Positions 9,077 through 16,755 of a DNA stretch of 64,000 bases are shown here, one piece after another. The stretch spans positions 665,166-729,165 of the forward strand of contig NZ_KB849726.1 of the NCBI RefSeq assembly GCF_000368865.1, written 5' to 3'. The translations under genes and the position numbers were made by a program. Within the stretch, counting starts at the first letter, position 1. Every line of letters begins with the position of its first letter. The notes beneath the pieces were generated by a model that searched no databases, was not told the origin of the DNA, and saw only the letters and a list, made by a program, of their open reading frames with translations. The stretch is from Acinetobacter bouvetii DSM 14964 = CIP 107468. GTDB taxonomy: Bacteria > Pseudomonadota > Gammaproteobacteria > Pseudomonadales > Moraxellaceae.

Positions 9077-9379
9077 ATGAATCTAAAATTTGCAAAAAGT
9101 GGAAAAACGGTGATTTACAACATCATCAAAATGACCATCATGTCGCAAAAGGATTTAATCCTGAATCCGAAAAACTGGTCACGTATTGCCACTTTGTGGC
9201 AGCGGCTGCAGCAGAGTTTCCGTCTGATGGTGGGTGTTCCAGATTATCAAAATTATTTGGAGCACATGAAAAAGCATCATCCGGATTTAGAAGCGATGGA
9301 TGCCAAAACTTTTTACCGCTACTGCGTGGATGCGCGTTACCCATCCGCAGGCGGCGGCATGAAAAAATGCCCTTGCTGA
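9077..9379 (+). CDS. YbdD/YjiX family small protein
   Basis: The C-terminal ~63 residues match the YbdD/YjiX family: GVPDYQNYLEHMKKHHP, then FYRYCVDARYP and a Cys-containing GGGMKKCPC end. These proteins are encoded directly after CstA/BtsT transporters and are needed for their function in enterobacteria. I start at the ATG with AGGAG six bases upstream, which gives 100 residues. That leaves about 37 extra N-terminal residues (MNLKFAKSGK onward) compared with the ~65-residue family. In-frame ATGs at 9131 and 9140 would shorten it but have no ribosome site. The pairing with cstA supports an accessory role in transport. Confidence 0.85.
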   Translation: MNLKFAKSGKTVIYNIIKMTIMSQKDLILNPKNWSRIATLWQRLQQSFRLMVGVPDYQNYLEHMKKHHPDLEAMDAKTFYRYCVDARYPSAGGGMKKCPC

Positions 9380-9397
9380 GCAATATTTAATGAAAAT

Positions 9398-9420
9398 GCG
9401 CCCTTCGGGGCGCTTTTTTT
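9398..9420 (+). terminator. Terminator after the cstA-ybdD operon
   Basis: GCGCCC-TTCG-GGGCGC stem-loop with a stable UUCG-type loop, followed by seven T residues. Confidence 0.92.
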
Positions 9421-9517
9421 GGCCGGAAACTTGATGAAAGAGACTGAGTGCAATAGGTGTTCATCAGGTGTTTAACGTTTTGCTGATAAAGCGCCGCGTT
9501 TAAAATTTTGAGTCTGA

Positions 9518-9546
9518 TTGAAAACCCTGTATGTTAATCATAGATT
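9518..9546 (+). promoter_or_regulatory. Promoter of the moxR operon
   Basis: TTGAAA (9518-9523), a 17-base spacer, then TAGATT (9541-9546). This matches sigma-70 spacing and sits 25 bases before the moxR TTG start. Confidence 0.6.
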
Positions 9547-9570
9547 TCAACTTTTTATTGGGGAATAAAA

Positions 9571-10527
9571 TTGTTTTGGGAAAAAGAAAGAGTAAAAGAA
9601 GCGCCGCTTGCAGATGAAATTGATCAGCAGAAACTGGCGTCGTTTTATCCCAAAATTAATGAATTTTTAGAGCAGATCAATCTGATTATTTTGGATAAAA
9701 ATCAGCAGACCAAACTGGCTTTATGCAGCCTTTTTGCAGGCGGGCATGTGCTGTTTGAAGACTTGCCTGGATTAGGCAAAACCACCTTAGCCAGCAGCTT
9801 AGCGCATTTGGCAGGCTTAAAATTTCAGCGGATTCAATTTACGAACGATATGCTGGCCAGTGATGTCATTGGCATCAATATGTTTAATCAGAAAGAGCAT
9901 GCCTTTGAATTTAAGCAAGGGCCTATTTTTACCCAAATTTTGCTGGCCGATGAAATTAACCGCAGCAGTCCCAAAACGCAAAGCGCTTTGCTGGAAGCTA
10001 TGGAAGAGGGCGTCACGACGGTAGACGGCGTAAGTTATGCTTTGCCGCAGCCGTTTTGGGTAATTGCAACGCAGAACCCGTTATTTCAAAGCGGCACGTA
10101 CGCCTTGCCGGAATCGCAGCTGGACCGGTTTTTAATGCGCCTGACACTGGGCTACCCATCGCGTCAGGCTGAAAAAACCTTGCTGCAGCAGGGTTCAAGG
10201 CATGAACTGATTGCACAATTGCAGCATGTATTTCATGAGCAGGATATTTTGGATTTGCAGCAGGTTGTTCTGCAGATTTATACATCAGATGCCGTGCTGG
10301 AATATATTTTAGACTTGGCTGAAGAAACCCGTAAAGGCAGGCAAGGGCTGTCCACCCGCGGGGTGCTTGCTTTAAAGAAAGCGGCACAGGCGTATGCCTT
10401 GATCGAACAGCGCAGTTTCGTTACGCCTGATGATGTGCAGGCCGTATTTCAAGCAGTTGCAGCTCACCGCATTGGTCTGAGTGAAGCGGAAACTGCCAAA
10501 ATCATGCAGCAAGTCAGTGTGGCTTAA
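9571..10527 (+). CDS. MoxR family AAA+ ATPase
   Basis: A 318-residue cytoplasmic AAA+ protein. The Walker A motif is GLGKT near residue 67, with the MoxR-typical FEDLPG just before it. Walker B is in LLADEINR with SSPKTQSALLEAMEE after it, and sensor 1 is in IATQNP. MoxR ATPases act as chaperone-like partners for proteins encoded alongside, often with VWA or DUF58 domains. The start is TTG with GGGG about eight bases upstream; no better ATG exists near the family N-terminus. It heads a three-gene operon with the DUF58 and transglutaminase genes, a pairing common in Pseudomonas and Acinetobacter. The substrate is unknown. Confidence 0.92.
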   Translation: MFWEKERVKEAPLADEIDQQKLASFYPKINEFLEQINLIILDKNQQTKLALCSLFAGGHVLFEDLPGLGKTTLASSLAHLAGLKFQRIQFTNDMLASDVIGINMFNQKEHAFEFKQGPIFTQILLADEINRSSPKTQSALLEAMEEGVTTVDGVSYALPQPFWVIATQNPLFQSGTYALPESQLDRFLMRLTLGYPSRQAEKTLLQQGSRHELIAQLQHVFHEQDILDLQQVVLQIYTSDAVLEYILDLAEETRKGRQGLSTRGVLALKKAAQAYALIEQRSFVTPDDVQAVFQAVAAHRIGLSEAETAKIMQQVSVA

Positions 10528-10553
10528 GCGGCCTGTATTTAGGGGGAATTGCA

Positions 10554-11459
10554 TTGGCATCGGCATGGCAAAATTGGCTGTCAAAGCGCTTTAAAATTGA
10601 TTATGAAAAGCAGCTGAAGCAAAGTGATGTACTGGTATTTATTTATCAGCAGGGTTATTTATTTTTAGTATTGATTTTGATTACTTTTATTGCCGGAGTA
10701 AATTACGCCAATAATTTAATTTTAGGATTTTGCTTTTTAATCAGTGCTGTATTGTGCGTGAGCTTTTATCTGACTTTTAAGCAGCTGCATGCTTTAAAGA
10801 TTGAAATACACTGCTATGAAGTTGGGCAAGTGGGTGAAGCACTGCATTTAGACCTGTTTTTCAGTCAGGAACAAAAGCAGGCCAGATATCTATGGATCAG
10901 TGTGGAAGGGCAGCTGCATCAACTGCAGATCAATGAATTGAAAAAACTTTTCAGGCTGAGGTTTTTGCCTGCAGAGCGCGGCCAGTTTCATTATCCGGTG
11001 ATTCGGATTTGGTCAGTCTACCCATTTGGATTGGTCCGCGCATGGACGTATTTATATTTGCAGCAAGTGAGCTGGATTGCGCCGAAAGCTGCAGTGAGCG
11101 CTGCAGAAAATAAAAACATGCACCCGCGTTTTGAACAAGATGTAGATGAGTTTCGAGAGCTTAAGGACTATAGGGATGGCGAGTCCTTGCAGGCGGTTGC
11201 ATGGAAGCATGCGGCGCGCGGGCAGGGCTTATATGTGAAGGTATTTGAACAGTATCAGGATCAGCGCCTGGTCGAAATTCATTATGATCACATGCCGAGC
11301 CCATCACATGAAGAAAAACTAAGTTTAATGATGGGGCTGGCAGAACAATGCGAACAGATGCATTGCGCATATTCTATTTTTTTGCCCAATGCACAATTGC
11401 CAAGCGGCACCGGTGAGAAACAGCTGATGCAGGCCAAACTTCTTTTAGCGCAGGCGTAG
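10554..11459 (+). CDS. DUF58 domain membrane protein
   Basis: This 301-residue protein begins with a cytoplasmic stretch. Two membrane helices follow at roughly residues 30-47 and 50-70, and then a soluble part. The DUF58 signature lies in DEFRELKDYRDGESLQAVAWKHAAR (residues ~192-217). DUF58 proteins sit between MoxR ATPases and transglutaminase-like membrane proteins and may link the two, but their biochemistry is not settled. The start is TTG with AGGGGG about seven bases upstream, the same unusual start codon as the preceding gene. The stop is three bases before the next start. Function is inferred only from context. Confidence 0.88.
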   Translation: MASAWQNWLSKRFKIDYEKQLKQSDVLVFIYQQGYLFLVLILITFIAGVNYANNLILGFCFLISAVLCVSFYLTFKQLHALKIEIHCYEVGQVGEALHLDLFFSQEQKQARYLWISVEGQLHQLQINELKKLFRLRFLPAERGQFHYPVIRIWSVYPFGLVRAWTYLYLQQVSWIAPKAAVSAAENKNMHPRFEQDVDEFRELKDYRDGESLQAVAWKHAARGQGLYVKVFEQYQDQRLVEIHYDHMPSPSHEEKLSLMMGLAEQCEQMHCAYSIFLPNAQLPSGTGEKQLMQAKLLLAQA

Positions 11460-11461
11460 CA

Positions 11462-13495
11462 ATGATTGCATATTCAGTTCGAATTTCGATACTTATCAGC
11501 CTGGCGCTGCTGTTATCAGCGCAAATGCTGTATATCCCTGCACCCTTAACGGCGGTGCTGGGAATCGTTTGGATTTATCTGTTTTACGCGGCAATCAATA
11601 AAAAGCCGCAAATCAAAAAAATATGGACCTTGCTGCTGACGTTGACTGCATTGGCCAGTATTTATTTCAGCTATCAGACCTTTGTTGGAATTGAGCCGGG
11701 TGTTTCAGTTTTAACTACTTTTTTATTTGCAAAAGCGCTTGAAACAAAGACGCGGCGTGATGCTGTTATTCTGTTTAATTTTGCTCTATTTGTCAGTGCC
11801 AGTTCTTTTTTATTCAGTCAGTCTTTTGCTATGGCTGCAGTGGTCTTGCTGAGCTTAATGAGCAATTTTACGGGTCTTTACCGTTTGCAAACTAGCGCGT
11901 TTGAACCTGATCAAAAAGCCTCTTTGCAGAATTTGAAACAAGACCTGAGCCATGTCGGCAAATTTATTGCTTATGCGCTGCCATTTTTTGTTTTGCTGTT
12001 TATGTTTTTTCCGCGTCTGCCGCCGCTGTGGCATATTGCAATTCCGCAGAATAGAGCGGTGACGGGGATCAGTGACAGCATGTCTCCTGGAGATATTGCG
12101 CAGCTTTCACAGTCCAGCGCATTGGCTTTTCGTGTGGTGGCTGATCTCACCCGGCTTCCTGCCCGCTCAGAATTGTATTGGCGCGCTTTGGTTCTGGATG
12201 AGTATGATGGGCTGCGCTGGACCAGCAGCTATAGCAATCAGCAGCTGATTGAGCCGTCAGATATCCAGCAAAAAAAAGCAGGGAGCAAAAAAAAACATCA
12301 GGATAAAGCGGGGCGATTTGAATACCGGTATTTAGCATCAGACCCGCGTGTAAACTGGATCATGGGGCTTGAAAAATCGCTGCCGTTAGAGAGTCAATAT
12401 CAGCTGGGACAAGATTGGCGCATCACGCCGCAGCGGCAAAATATTAAAAATGACCTCATTCAGCTGATGTGGATAGGCGCTGCAGATCTTCATATTGAAA
12501 ATGAAATACAGCGGCAATGGCTGAATAAGCGCAATACGCAAATTGCCGAAAATTATGATTTGAAAGCGCAGCAATTGGCAAAGCAGTTGTATGCACAAAG
12601 CGGCTATAACCCGGAACGCTATATTCAGCATGTGCTGGCTTGGTATAAGCGCAATGGCTTTGCTTATACCTTAAACCCTGGATTTTTGGGTAAAAACCGT
12701 GTAGATGATTTCTTATTTGGTACCCGTAAAGGTTTTTGCGAGCATTATGCATCCAGTTTCGTGATGCTGATGCGCTACGCAGGAATACCTGCCCGTGTAG
12801 TGACAGGCTATCAAGGCGGGCAGCCTGCGCCAGATGGCAAAAGCTGGGAGGTGAGGCAGCTGGACGCGCACGCATGGACAGAAGTGTGGATCAATGATCG
12901 CTGGCAGCGATTTGATCCGACCGCGATTATTGCGCCAAACCGCATAGATATCGGGATGCAAAGTTATATGGAAGAAGATCAGAGTATTTATAATGGCGCT
13001 CACTCAGAGTTGTCATATCGGCAATATGTCATGCTGACTAAACTTCGGATTTGGAGTGATTATGCAAGCTATCAATGGCAGAGTAAAGTTGTGGGCTATA
13101 ATGCGGAATCACAGCAGAATTGGTTTCAAAAAATAGGTTTAAATTCTATATATTCAGGGGTGATCAGCTTAATTGTTGCCACATTATGTTTGATTTTACT
13201 TTATTTTACTTATATTTATTGGCAGGTGAAAAGGAATAAACCTGAGTTGGAGCGTGCAATCGGCCAATTTAATTCTAAACTGCCGTTGGCTTTAAAAAAG
13301 CAAAATGCTGAAACTTTTTCGCTTTGGATGAGCAGGTTGTCGCGGCTGGCTTCAAGTGATGAGCAGGTTCATTTTCAACGCTTGCGACAAAAATTTGAGC
13401 AATATCGGTATATGCCGCATGGACAGCGAAATGTTGAGCTCAAAGAAATAAAGCGCTTGCTTAAATCTTGTGCAAATGCGCTTAAGAAGTTATAA
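11462..13495 (+). CDS. TgpA-like transglutaminase membrane protein
   Basis: A 677-residue inner-membrane protein. About six hydrophobic helices lie in residues 1-190 (DUF3488). A large periplasmic domain follows with the transglutaminase triad: Cys in KGFCEHYASSF, His in DAHAWTEVW and Asp in RFDPTA. A further membrane helix near residue 560 and a cytoplasmic tail complete it. The architecture is that of Pseudomonas TgpA, an essential periplasmic transglutaminase-like protein. All catalytic residues are present. It is the last gene of the moxR operon, with two bases between it and the DUF58 gene. The in vivo substrate is unknown. No clear terminator lies before the tRNA promoter. Confidence 0.9.
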   Translation: MIAYSVRISILISLALLLSAQMLYIPAPLTAVLGIVWIYLFYAAINKKPQIKKIWTLLLTLTALASIYFSYQTFVGIEPGVSVLTTFLFAKALETKTRRDAVILFNFALFVSASSFLFSQSFAMAAVVLLSLMSNFTGLYRLQTSAFEPDQKASLQNLKQDLSHVGKFIAYALPFFVLLFMFFPRLPPLWHIAIPQNRAVTGISDSMSPGDIAQLSQSSALAFRVVADLTRLPARSELYWRALVLDEYDGLRWTSSYSNQQLIEPSDIQQKKAGSKKKHQDKAGRFEYRYLASDPRVNWIMGLEKSLPLESQYQLGQDWRITPQRQNIKNDLIQLMWIGAADLHIENEIQRQWLNKRNTQIAENYDLKAQQLAKQLYAQSGYNPERYIQHVLAWYKRNGFAYTLNPGFLGKNRVDDFLFGTRKGFCEHYASSFVMLMRYAGIPARVVTGYQGGQPAPDGKSWEVRQLDAHAWTEVWINDRWQRFDPTAIIAPNRIDIGMQSYMEEDQSIYNGAHSELSYRQYVMLTKLRIWSDYASYQWQSKVVGYNAESQQNWFQKIGLNSIYSGVISLIVATLCLILLYFTYIYWQVKRNKPELERAIGQFNSKLPLALKKQNAETFSLWMSRLSRLASSDEQVHFQRLRQKFEQYRYMPHGQRNVELKEIKRLLKSCANALKKL

Positions 13496-13501
13496 AACTT
13501 C

Positions 13502-13530
13502 TTGTTTAAGCAAACATAATTGAATATGAT
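13502..13530 (+). promoter_or_regulatory. tRNA-Val promoter
   Basis: TTGTTT (13502-13507), 17-base spacer, TATGAT (13525-13530). The expected start of transcription is about six bases before the tRNA. Confidence 0.6.
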
Positions 13531-13542
13531 TCTACCCATCCT

Positions 13543-13619
13543 AGGTGTATAGCTCAGTTGGTTAGAGCGCTACGTTGACATCGTAGAGGTCTCCAGTTCG
13601 AGTCTGGATATACCTACCA
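13543..13619 (+). tRNA. tRNA-Val (GAC)
   Basis: A 77-base cloverleaf. The acceptor arm AGGTGTA pairs with TATACCT (one G-U), the discriminator is A, and CCA is encoded. The D-arm contains AGCTCAGTTGGTTAGAGC. The anticodon stem CTACG/CGTAG encloses loop TTGACAT, giving anticodon GAC at 13577-13579, which reads GUC and GUU valine codons. The T-arm holds GTTCGAGTC. It is a single-copy unit with its own promoter and terminator. tRNA genes are common phage and island integration sites, but I found no repeat of its 3' end downstream. Confidence 0.97.
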
Positions 13620-13991
13620 AGATATTTCAAAGACTTACAGTTAAAATCAATAACTTGTAAGTCTTTTTTTTTTGCCCGTAATTTGTTGCACTTTTTGGTG
13701 AAAATACGCCAAGACAGCTACGATGAAATTACCTAACGCCCAGAAAAAAAGTGATACTTATCGAATTGAAATTATGTTCGATGGAAAGTGATAGGAGAAT
13801 ATACTTTTACTTTTTTGAAATGCGCGAATGCGTAGAAGCAAAATTTTATAAAAAATTGTGATAGTGTAAAAATTAACATTAACTAACTAGGGTTTAGATT
13901 AAAGAGAGTTAAATAATTTGTATTTTTGTAGATAAAAATAAGTAGCTTAGATACTATTAATCAATATTTAATAATAAGAATGAGGGGATGG
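13620..13991. other. AT-rich spacer after the tRNA
   Basis: Beyond the tRNA terminator (listed separately) this stretch is AT-rich and has no open frame of note and no repeat of the tRNA end. It presumably holds the promoter of the BRCT gene. I see nothing else in it. Confidence 0.5.
13629..13673 (+). terminator. tRNA-Val terminator
   Basis: A 10-11 bp stem AAAGACTTACA with its complement, an AT-rich loop, and a run of ten T residues. Confidence 0.85.
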
Positions 13992-14861
13992 ATGAGCTTA
14001 GATGTGTTTAATGCAAAAGCGAATCAAAATAAATTAGGCAATCTATTTCTAGGCTTTTTCGAAGGGCTTTTTATAGATGGTCGTGTACATATCAAGGAAA
14101 TTGAAGCACTAATCAAATGGGTAGAACACTATCCTCAATCTGTAGATTTGCCTCATTTTGAAACGCTATACAACTTACTGCTAAAAGCAATTGAAGACCC
14201 TGAATTTTTACTTCAAAAGCAGAAAGAAATTTCTGAAATAATGGACAAGTTCAAGTGTTCAGATTACTTCATCAAGAACACGTGTGACATTCAACGATTA
14301 CATGGTCTTATTGCAGGTATTGTTTGTGATCAGACTTTAAATCAAGATGAAATCTTCGCGCTAAATCAATGGTTAAAAGACAACGACCATTTAGAAGAAG
14401 ACCCAATTTATACTGAAATTTACTCAAAACTGAAACCTGTTAGAGTAAACAACGCCGTCGATGACAAAACGATTAACTTGGTACTTTCAACAATTAACCG
14501 TTATGTGAATTATGATAATTTTGGAATCCCAAAGTTGGCCGTATCCAGCTGTGTAGAAGATCAGAATCCTGACTTTTATCATGGCCGATTTGTTTTAGAC
14601 GGCTTTACTTTCTGTTTGACTGGAGCATCTACGCGTAATACGAAAGCTGAGTGGAAGGAAGCCATTGAAGCCAATAATGGCTATTTTACTGATAGCTTAA
14701 CAAAGAAAGTGAATTATCTTGTTATTTGCAATAAAGGAAATCCACATTGGGCGCATATGAGCTATGGTCGGAAGTTTGAACAAGCATTGAAATGGCAGAA
14801 AGAAGGCGAACGAATTAGAATTTTAACTGAAGATGATTTTGTAAAAGTTTTAGAAGGGTAA
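13992..14861 (+). CDS. BRCT-domain protein with TerB-like helical repeats, unknown role
   Basis: A 289-residue protein if begun at ATG 13992 (MSLDVFN); AGGGG lies four bases upstream. The ATG at 13980 gives four more residues. Residues ~199-287 form a BRCT domain: FTFCLTGAS, then GYFTDSLTKKVNYLV, then a KFEQALKW helix and ILTEDDFVKVL, closest in style to the NAD-dependent ligase BRCT. The N-terminal half contains the same helix pattern twice (GLFIDGRVHIKEIEALIKW and GIVCDQTLNQDEIFALNQW). This suggests a duplicated TerB-like or EF-hand-like unit. Such proteins are scattered and usually annotated only as BRCT proteins. The gene is AT-rich, alone, next to a tRNA and flanked by long spacers, which hints at acquisition. 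A role in DNA repair or defence is conjecture. Confidence 0.75.
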   Translation: MSLDVFNAKANQNKLGNLFLGFFEGLFIDGRVHIKEIEALIKWVEHYPQSVDLPHFETLYNLLLKAIEDPEFLLQKQKEISEIMDKFKCSDYFIKNTCDIQRLHGLIAGIVCDQTLNQDEIFALNQWLKDNDHLEEDPIYTEIYSKLKPVRVNNAVDDKTINLVLSTINRYVNYDNFGIPKLAVSSCVEDQNPDFYHGRFVLDGFTFCLTGASTRNTKAEWKEAIEANNGYFTDSLTKKVNYLVICNKGNPHWAHMSYGRKFEQALKWQKEGERIRILTEDDFVKVLEG

Positions 14862-14871
14862 GCGACTGTGA

Positions 14872-14899
14872 GTTGAAAGCTCGTTTTAGAGCTTTCAAC
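14872..14899. terminator. Hairpin between convergent ORFs
   Basis: A perfect 11-bp stem GTTGAAAGCTC / GAGCTTTCAAC around GTTTTA. It lies ten bases after the BRCT stop and immediately before the stop of the small minus-strand ORF. It has no strong T-run on either side, so it may be a weak shared terminator or an RNA-stabilising hairpin. Confidence 0.55.
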
Positions 14900-15070
14900 C
14901 TATACAATATAAAAAATACTGATAGAAACACAGCCATTAAGAATACCCATGAGAAAAGGGTAAATCTGCATTGCTAAGTACCATCGAATCTCTGTGATAA
15001 TTTCGGGAGGCCACCGAATTAGAATACAAAGCATTATAAACGCAATTGTTTCCAAGAAGTTCACTGCCAT
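14900..15070 (-). CDS. Possible small membrane protein of 56 residues
   Basis: The minus strand encodes an uninterrupted 56-residue frame beginning MAVNFLETIAF and ending SISIFYIV. It has two hydrophobic segments, about residues 6-18 and 37-56, separated by a short stretch with charged and proline residues (IRWPPEIITEIRWY). That is a plausible two-helix inner-membrane miniprotein. Its stop codon abuts the hairpin that also follows the convergent BRCT gene, which is the arrangement expected for two real convergent genes. No good ribosome site precedes the ATG, and AT-rich DNA can give chance hydrophobic frames. I could not name a family. Confidence 0.35.
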   Translation of the reverse strand: MAVNFLETIAFIMLCILIRWPPEIITEIRWYLAMQIYPFLMGILNGCVSISIFYIV

Positions 15071-15235
15071 GTAGGCAGCTTAGAAATTTTTAGCTAGGAT
15101 TCTCAACGGTTTAGTTAGGATGGGCATCTATCAGTAAATATTAGCCTTAGATCTCTCATGCTTTCACCATTTAGATAAAATGGATAAGGATGAATATCTT
15201 GAGATTTTCTAAGTTTAAAATGAGTTTCATTCACT

Positions 15236-15279
15236 ATTGCGTATTTTACAGGTTTTAATTGCGTATTTTACAGGTTTTA
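15236..15279. repeat. Tandem 22-base duplication
   Basis: Two exact head-to-tail copies of a 22-base unit starting ATTGCGTATTTTACAGG occupy this stretch with no spacer. It is probably a replication-slippage duplication in non-coding DNA. Confidence 0.8.
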
Positions 15280-15566
15280 TAAAATAACTGCTGTTCTTGC
15301 CTCAATAGCAAAATAAAATGCCTTGGCGATGAATTTTTAAGCCAAATATAGAATTTGATTGAGGCGCTTAACTGTCAAATTTCTAGAGGAATTATTTAGT
15401 CATTGTTCAGTTTTATTTTTATAAGCTGTTGTATTTAATTAATATTAATGAAAATTAGAACAGCATTCTCAATAATTTTCTTTAGGGTTATCAGAATTAA
15501 TGTATCAAAGATCTGCTAGCCAGCTTTCCTAATGAACATCCCGCGTTGATGCGATGAAATCCAATT

Positions 15567-15583
15567 GATGAATTTAATTCATC
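15567..15583. promoter_or_regulatory. MetR-type operator upstream of mesX-mesD
   Basis: GATGAATTTAATTCATC is a perfect palindrome and contains TGAA-N5-TTCA, the consensus for the homocysteine-responsive LysR regulator MetR. Its centre is about 64 bases before the predicted mesX transcription start, a normal activator position. The metR gene itself is not in this window. Confidence 0.6.
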
Positions 15584-15603
15584 TTCACGTTAGATTAAAT
15601 CAT

Positions 15604-15632
15604 TTTTATTCATCTAGTTGTTCGGCTATAAA
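15604..15632 (+). promoter_or_regulatory. Predicted mesX promoter
   Basis: TTTATT (15604-15609), a 17-base spacer and TATAAA (15627-15632). The -35 is weak, as expected for an activator-dependent promoter below the MetR-like site. Confidence 0.5.
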
Positions 15633-15684
15633 TATATGCATTCAGAAATTTTAACTTCTCTCAAAAAATTTAGGGTGCATCACA

Positions 15685-16683
15685 ATGAGTCAGGAATTTA
15701 TTTGTTCGATTAAAAGCGTACGTTTCGATGAAAACTATCAACCTGCTGACAACACACGCCTTACAACAAACTTTGCCAATTTGGCACGTGGTGAACATCG
15801 CCAAGAAAATTTACGCAGAACTTTGGCGATGATTAACAACCGCTTTAACACGTTGGCGAGTTGTGACAATCCAAATGCTGACCGCTATTCACTTGAAATT
15901 GACATCATTTCAGCAGAGCTTGATGTTGAAGGAAATGGCAAGACCTTTCCTTTTATTGAAACCTTGAAAAGTACCATCATTGATCACAAAACTAATGAAC
16001 GCATAGAAGGCATGATCGGCAACAGTTTTTCATCTTATGTGCGTGATTATGATTTCAGTGTGGTATTGCCAGAGCTTGGTTTTAAAACCAATGAAAAGCC
16101 TGAAAACTTTGGTGATTTACATGGCAAGCTCTATCAGCATTTAGTCAACTCAGACGTTTTTAAAGCAGAATTTAAAAAACAACCTGTGATTTGCCTGAGC
16201 GTTTCGACTTCAAAAACCTATTACCGCACAGCGAATATTCACCCGGTGCTTGGTGTGGAATATAAAAATGATGAATATTCACGTACCGATGACTATTTCA
16301 AAAAAATGGGTCTAAGCGTCCGCTATTTCAAACCTGAAAATGCAACAGCGCCATTGGCATTCTATTCAGCAAACAACTTACTGACGGACTATACCGACTT
16401 TGAGTTGATCAGTGCGATCAGCACCATGGAAAGTTTCCAAAAAATTTACCGTCCTGAAATTTACAATACCAATTCAGTTGCAGGTTTGGTTTATCAGCCA
16501 AGCTTGAACTTTCAGGATTTTTCATTGACCCGCATTGTTTATGACCGTGTAGAACGCAGTCAATTGGCGGTAAAACAAGGCAAATGGACGGAAGAAAACT
16601 TTATCAAGCCGTACAAAGACATCCTTGAACAATGGGCTGCAAATTTTGCTGCTGAAAATACAAAGCAAGAACACGCTGCTTGA
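15685..16683 (+). CDS. mesX: MesX (DUF1852), partner of methionine synthase MesD
   Basis: A 332-residue soluble protein matching the DUF1852 family by its start (MSQEFICSIKSVRFDENYQP), its length and its position directly before a core-only methionine synthase. DUF1852 was named MesX after genetic work in Acinetobacter and other aerobes showed that MesD needs it, and oxygen, to make methionine from homocysteine without folate. What MesX does chemically is not known. I see no cofactor motif I can assign. AGGG nine bases upstream supports the ATG. A MetR-type palindrome lies upstream. The mesD start follows 72 bases after the stop, so the two genes are very likely one transcript. Confidence 0.88.
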   Translation: MSQEFICSIKSVRFDENYQPADNTRLTTNFANLARGEHRQENLRRTLAMINNRFNTLASCDNPNADRYSLEIDIISAELDVEGNGKTFPFIETLKSTIIDHKTNERIEGMIGNSFSSYVRDYDFSVVLPELGFKTNEKPENFGDLHGKLYQHLVNSDVFKAEFKKQPVICLSVSTSKTYYRTANIHPVLGVEYKNDEYSRTDDYFKKMGLSVRYFKPENATAPLAFYSANNLLTDYTDFELISAISTMESFQKIYRPEIYNTNSVAGLVYQPSLNFQDFSLTRIVYDRVERSQLAVKQGKWTEENFIKPYKDILEQWAANFAAENTKQEHAA

Positions 16684-16755
16684 TTCACCGAATAGATTAA
16701 AGAACACCGTTTTAAAGCATATCGTTTTACAAAAGATTGAGATAGAAGATTAGAC

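Larger units (their letters stand above)
14862..15684. other. Long spacer upstream of mesX
   Basis: About 820 AT-rich bases. In order they hold a perfect hairpin (14872-14899), a possible minus-strand membrane ORF (14900-15070), a tandem 22-base duplication (15236-15279), a MetR-like palindrome (15567-15583) and a likely promoter for mesX. The parts between about 15080 and 15230 and between 15300 and 15550 show nothing I can name. Confidence 0.6.

Noticed and set aside
10013-10387. 124-codon minus-strand frame inside moxR
   Set aside because: Shadow of the well-supported MoxR ATPase gene.
13543-14000. tRNA-Val as an occupied integration site
   Set aside because: No direct repeat of the tRNA 3' end and no integrase gene found downstream, so no element boundaries can be supported.
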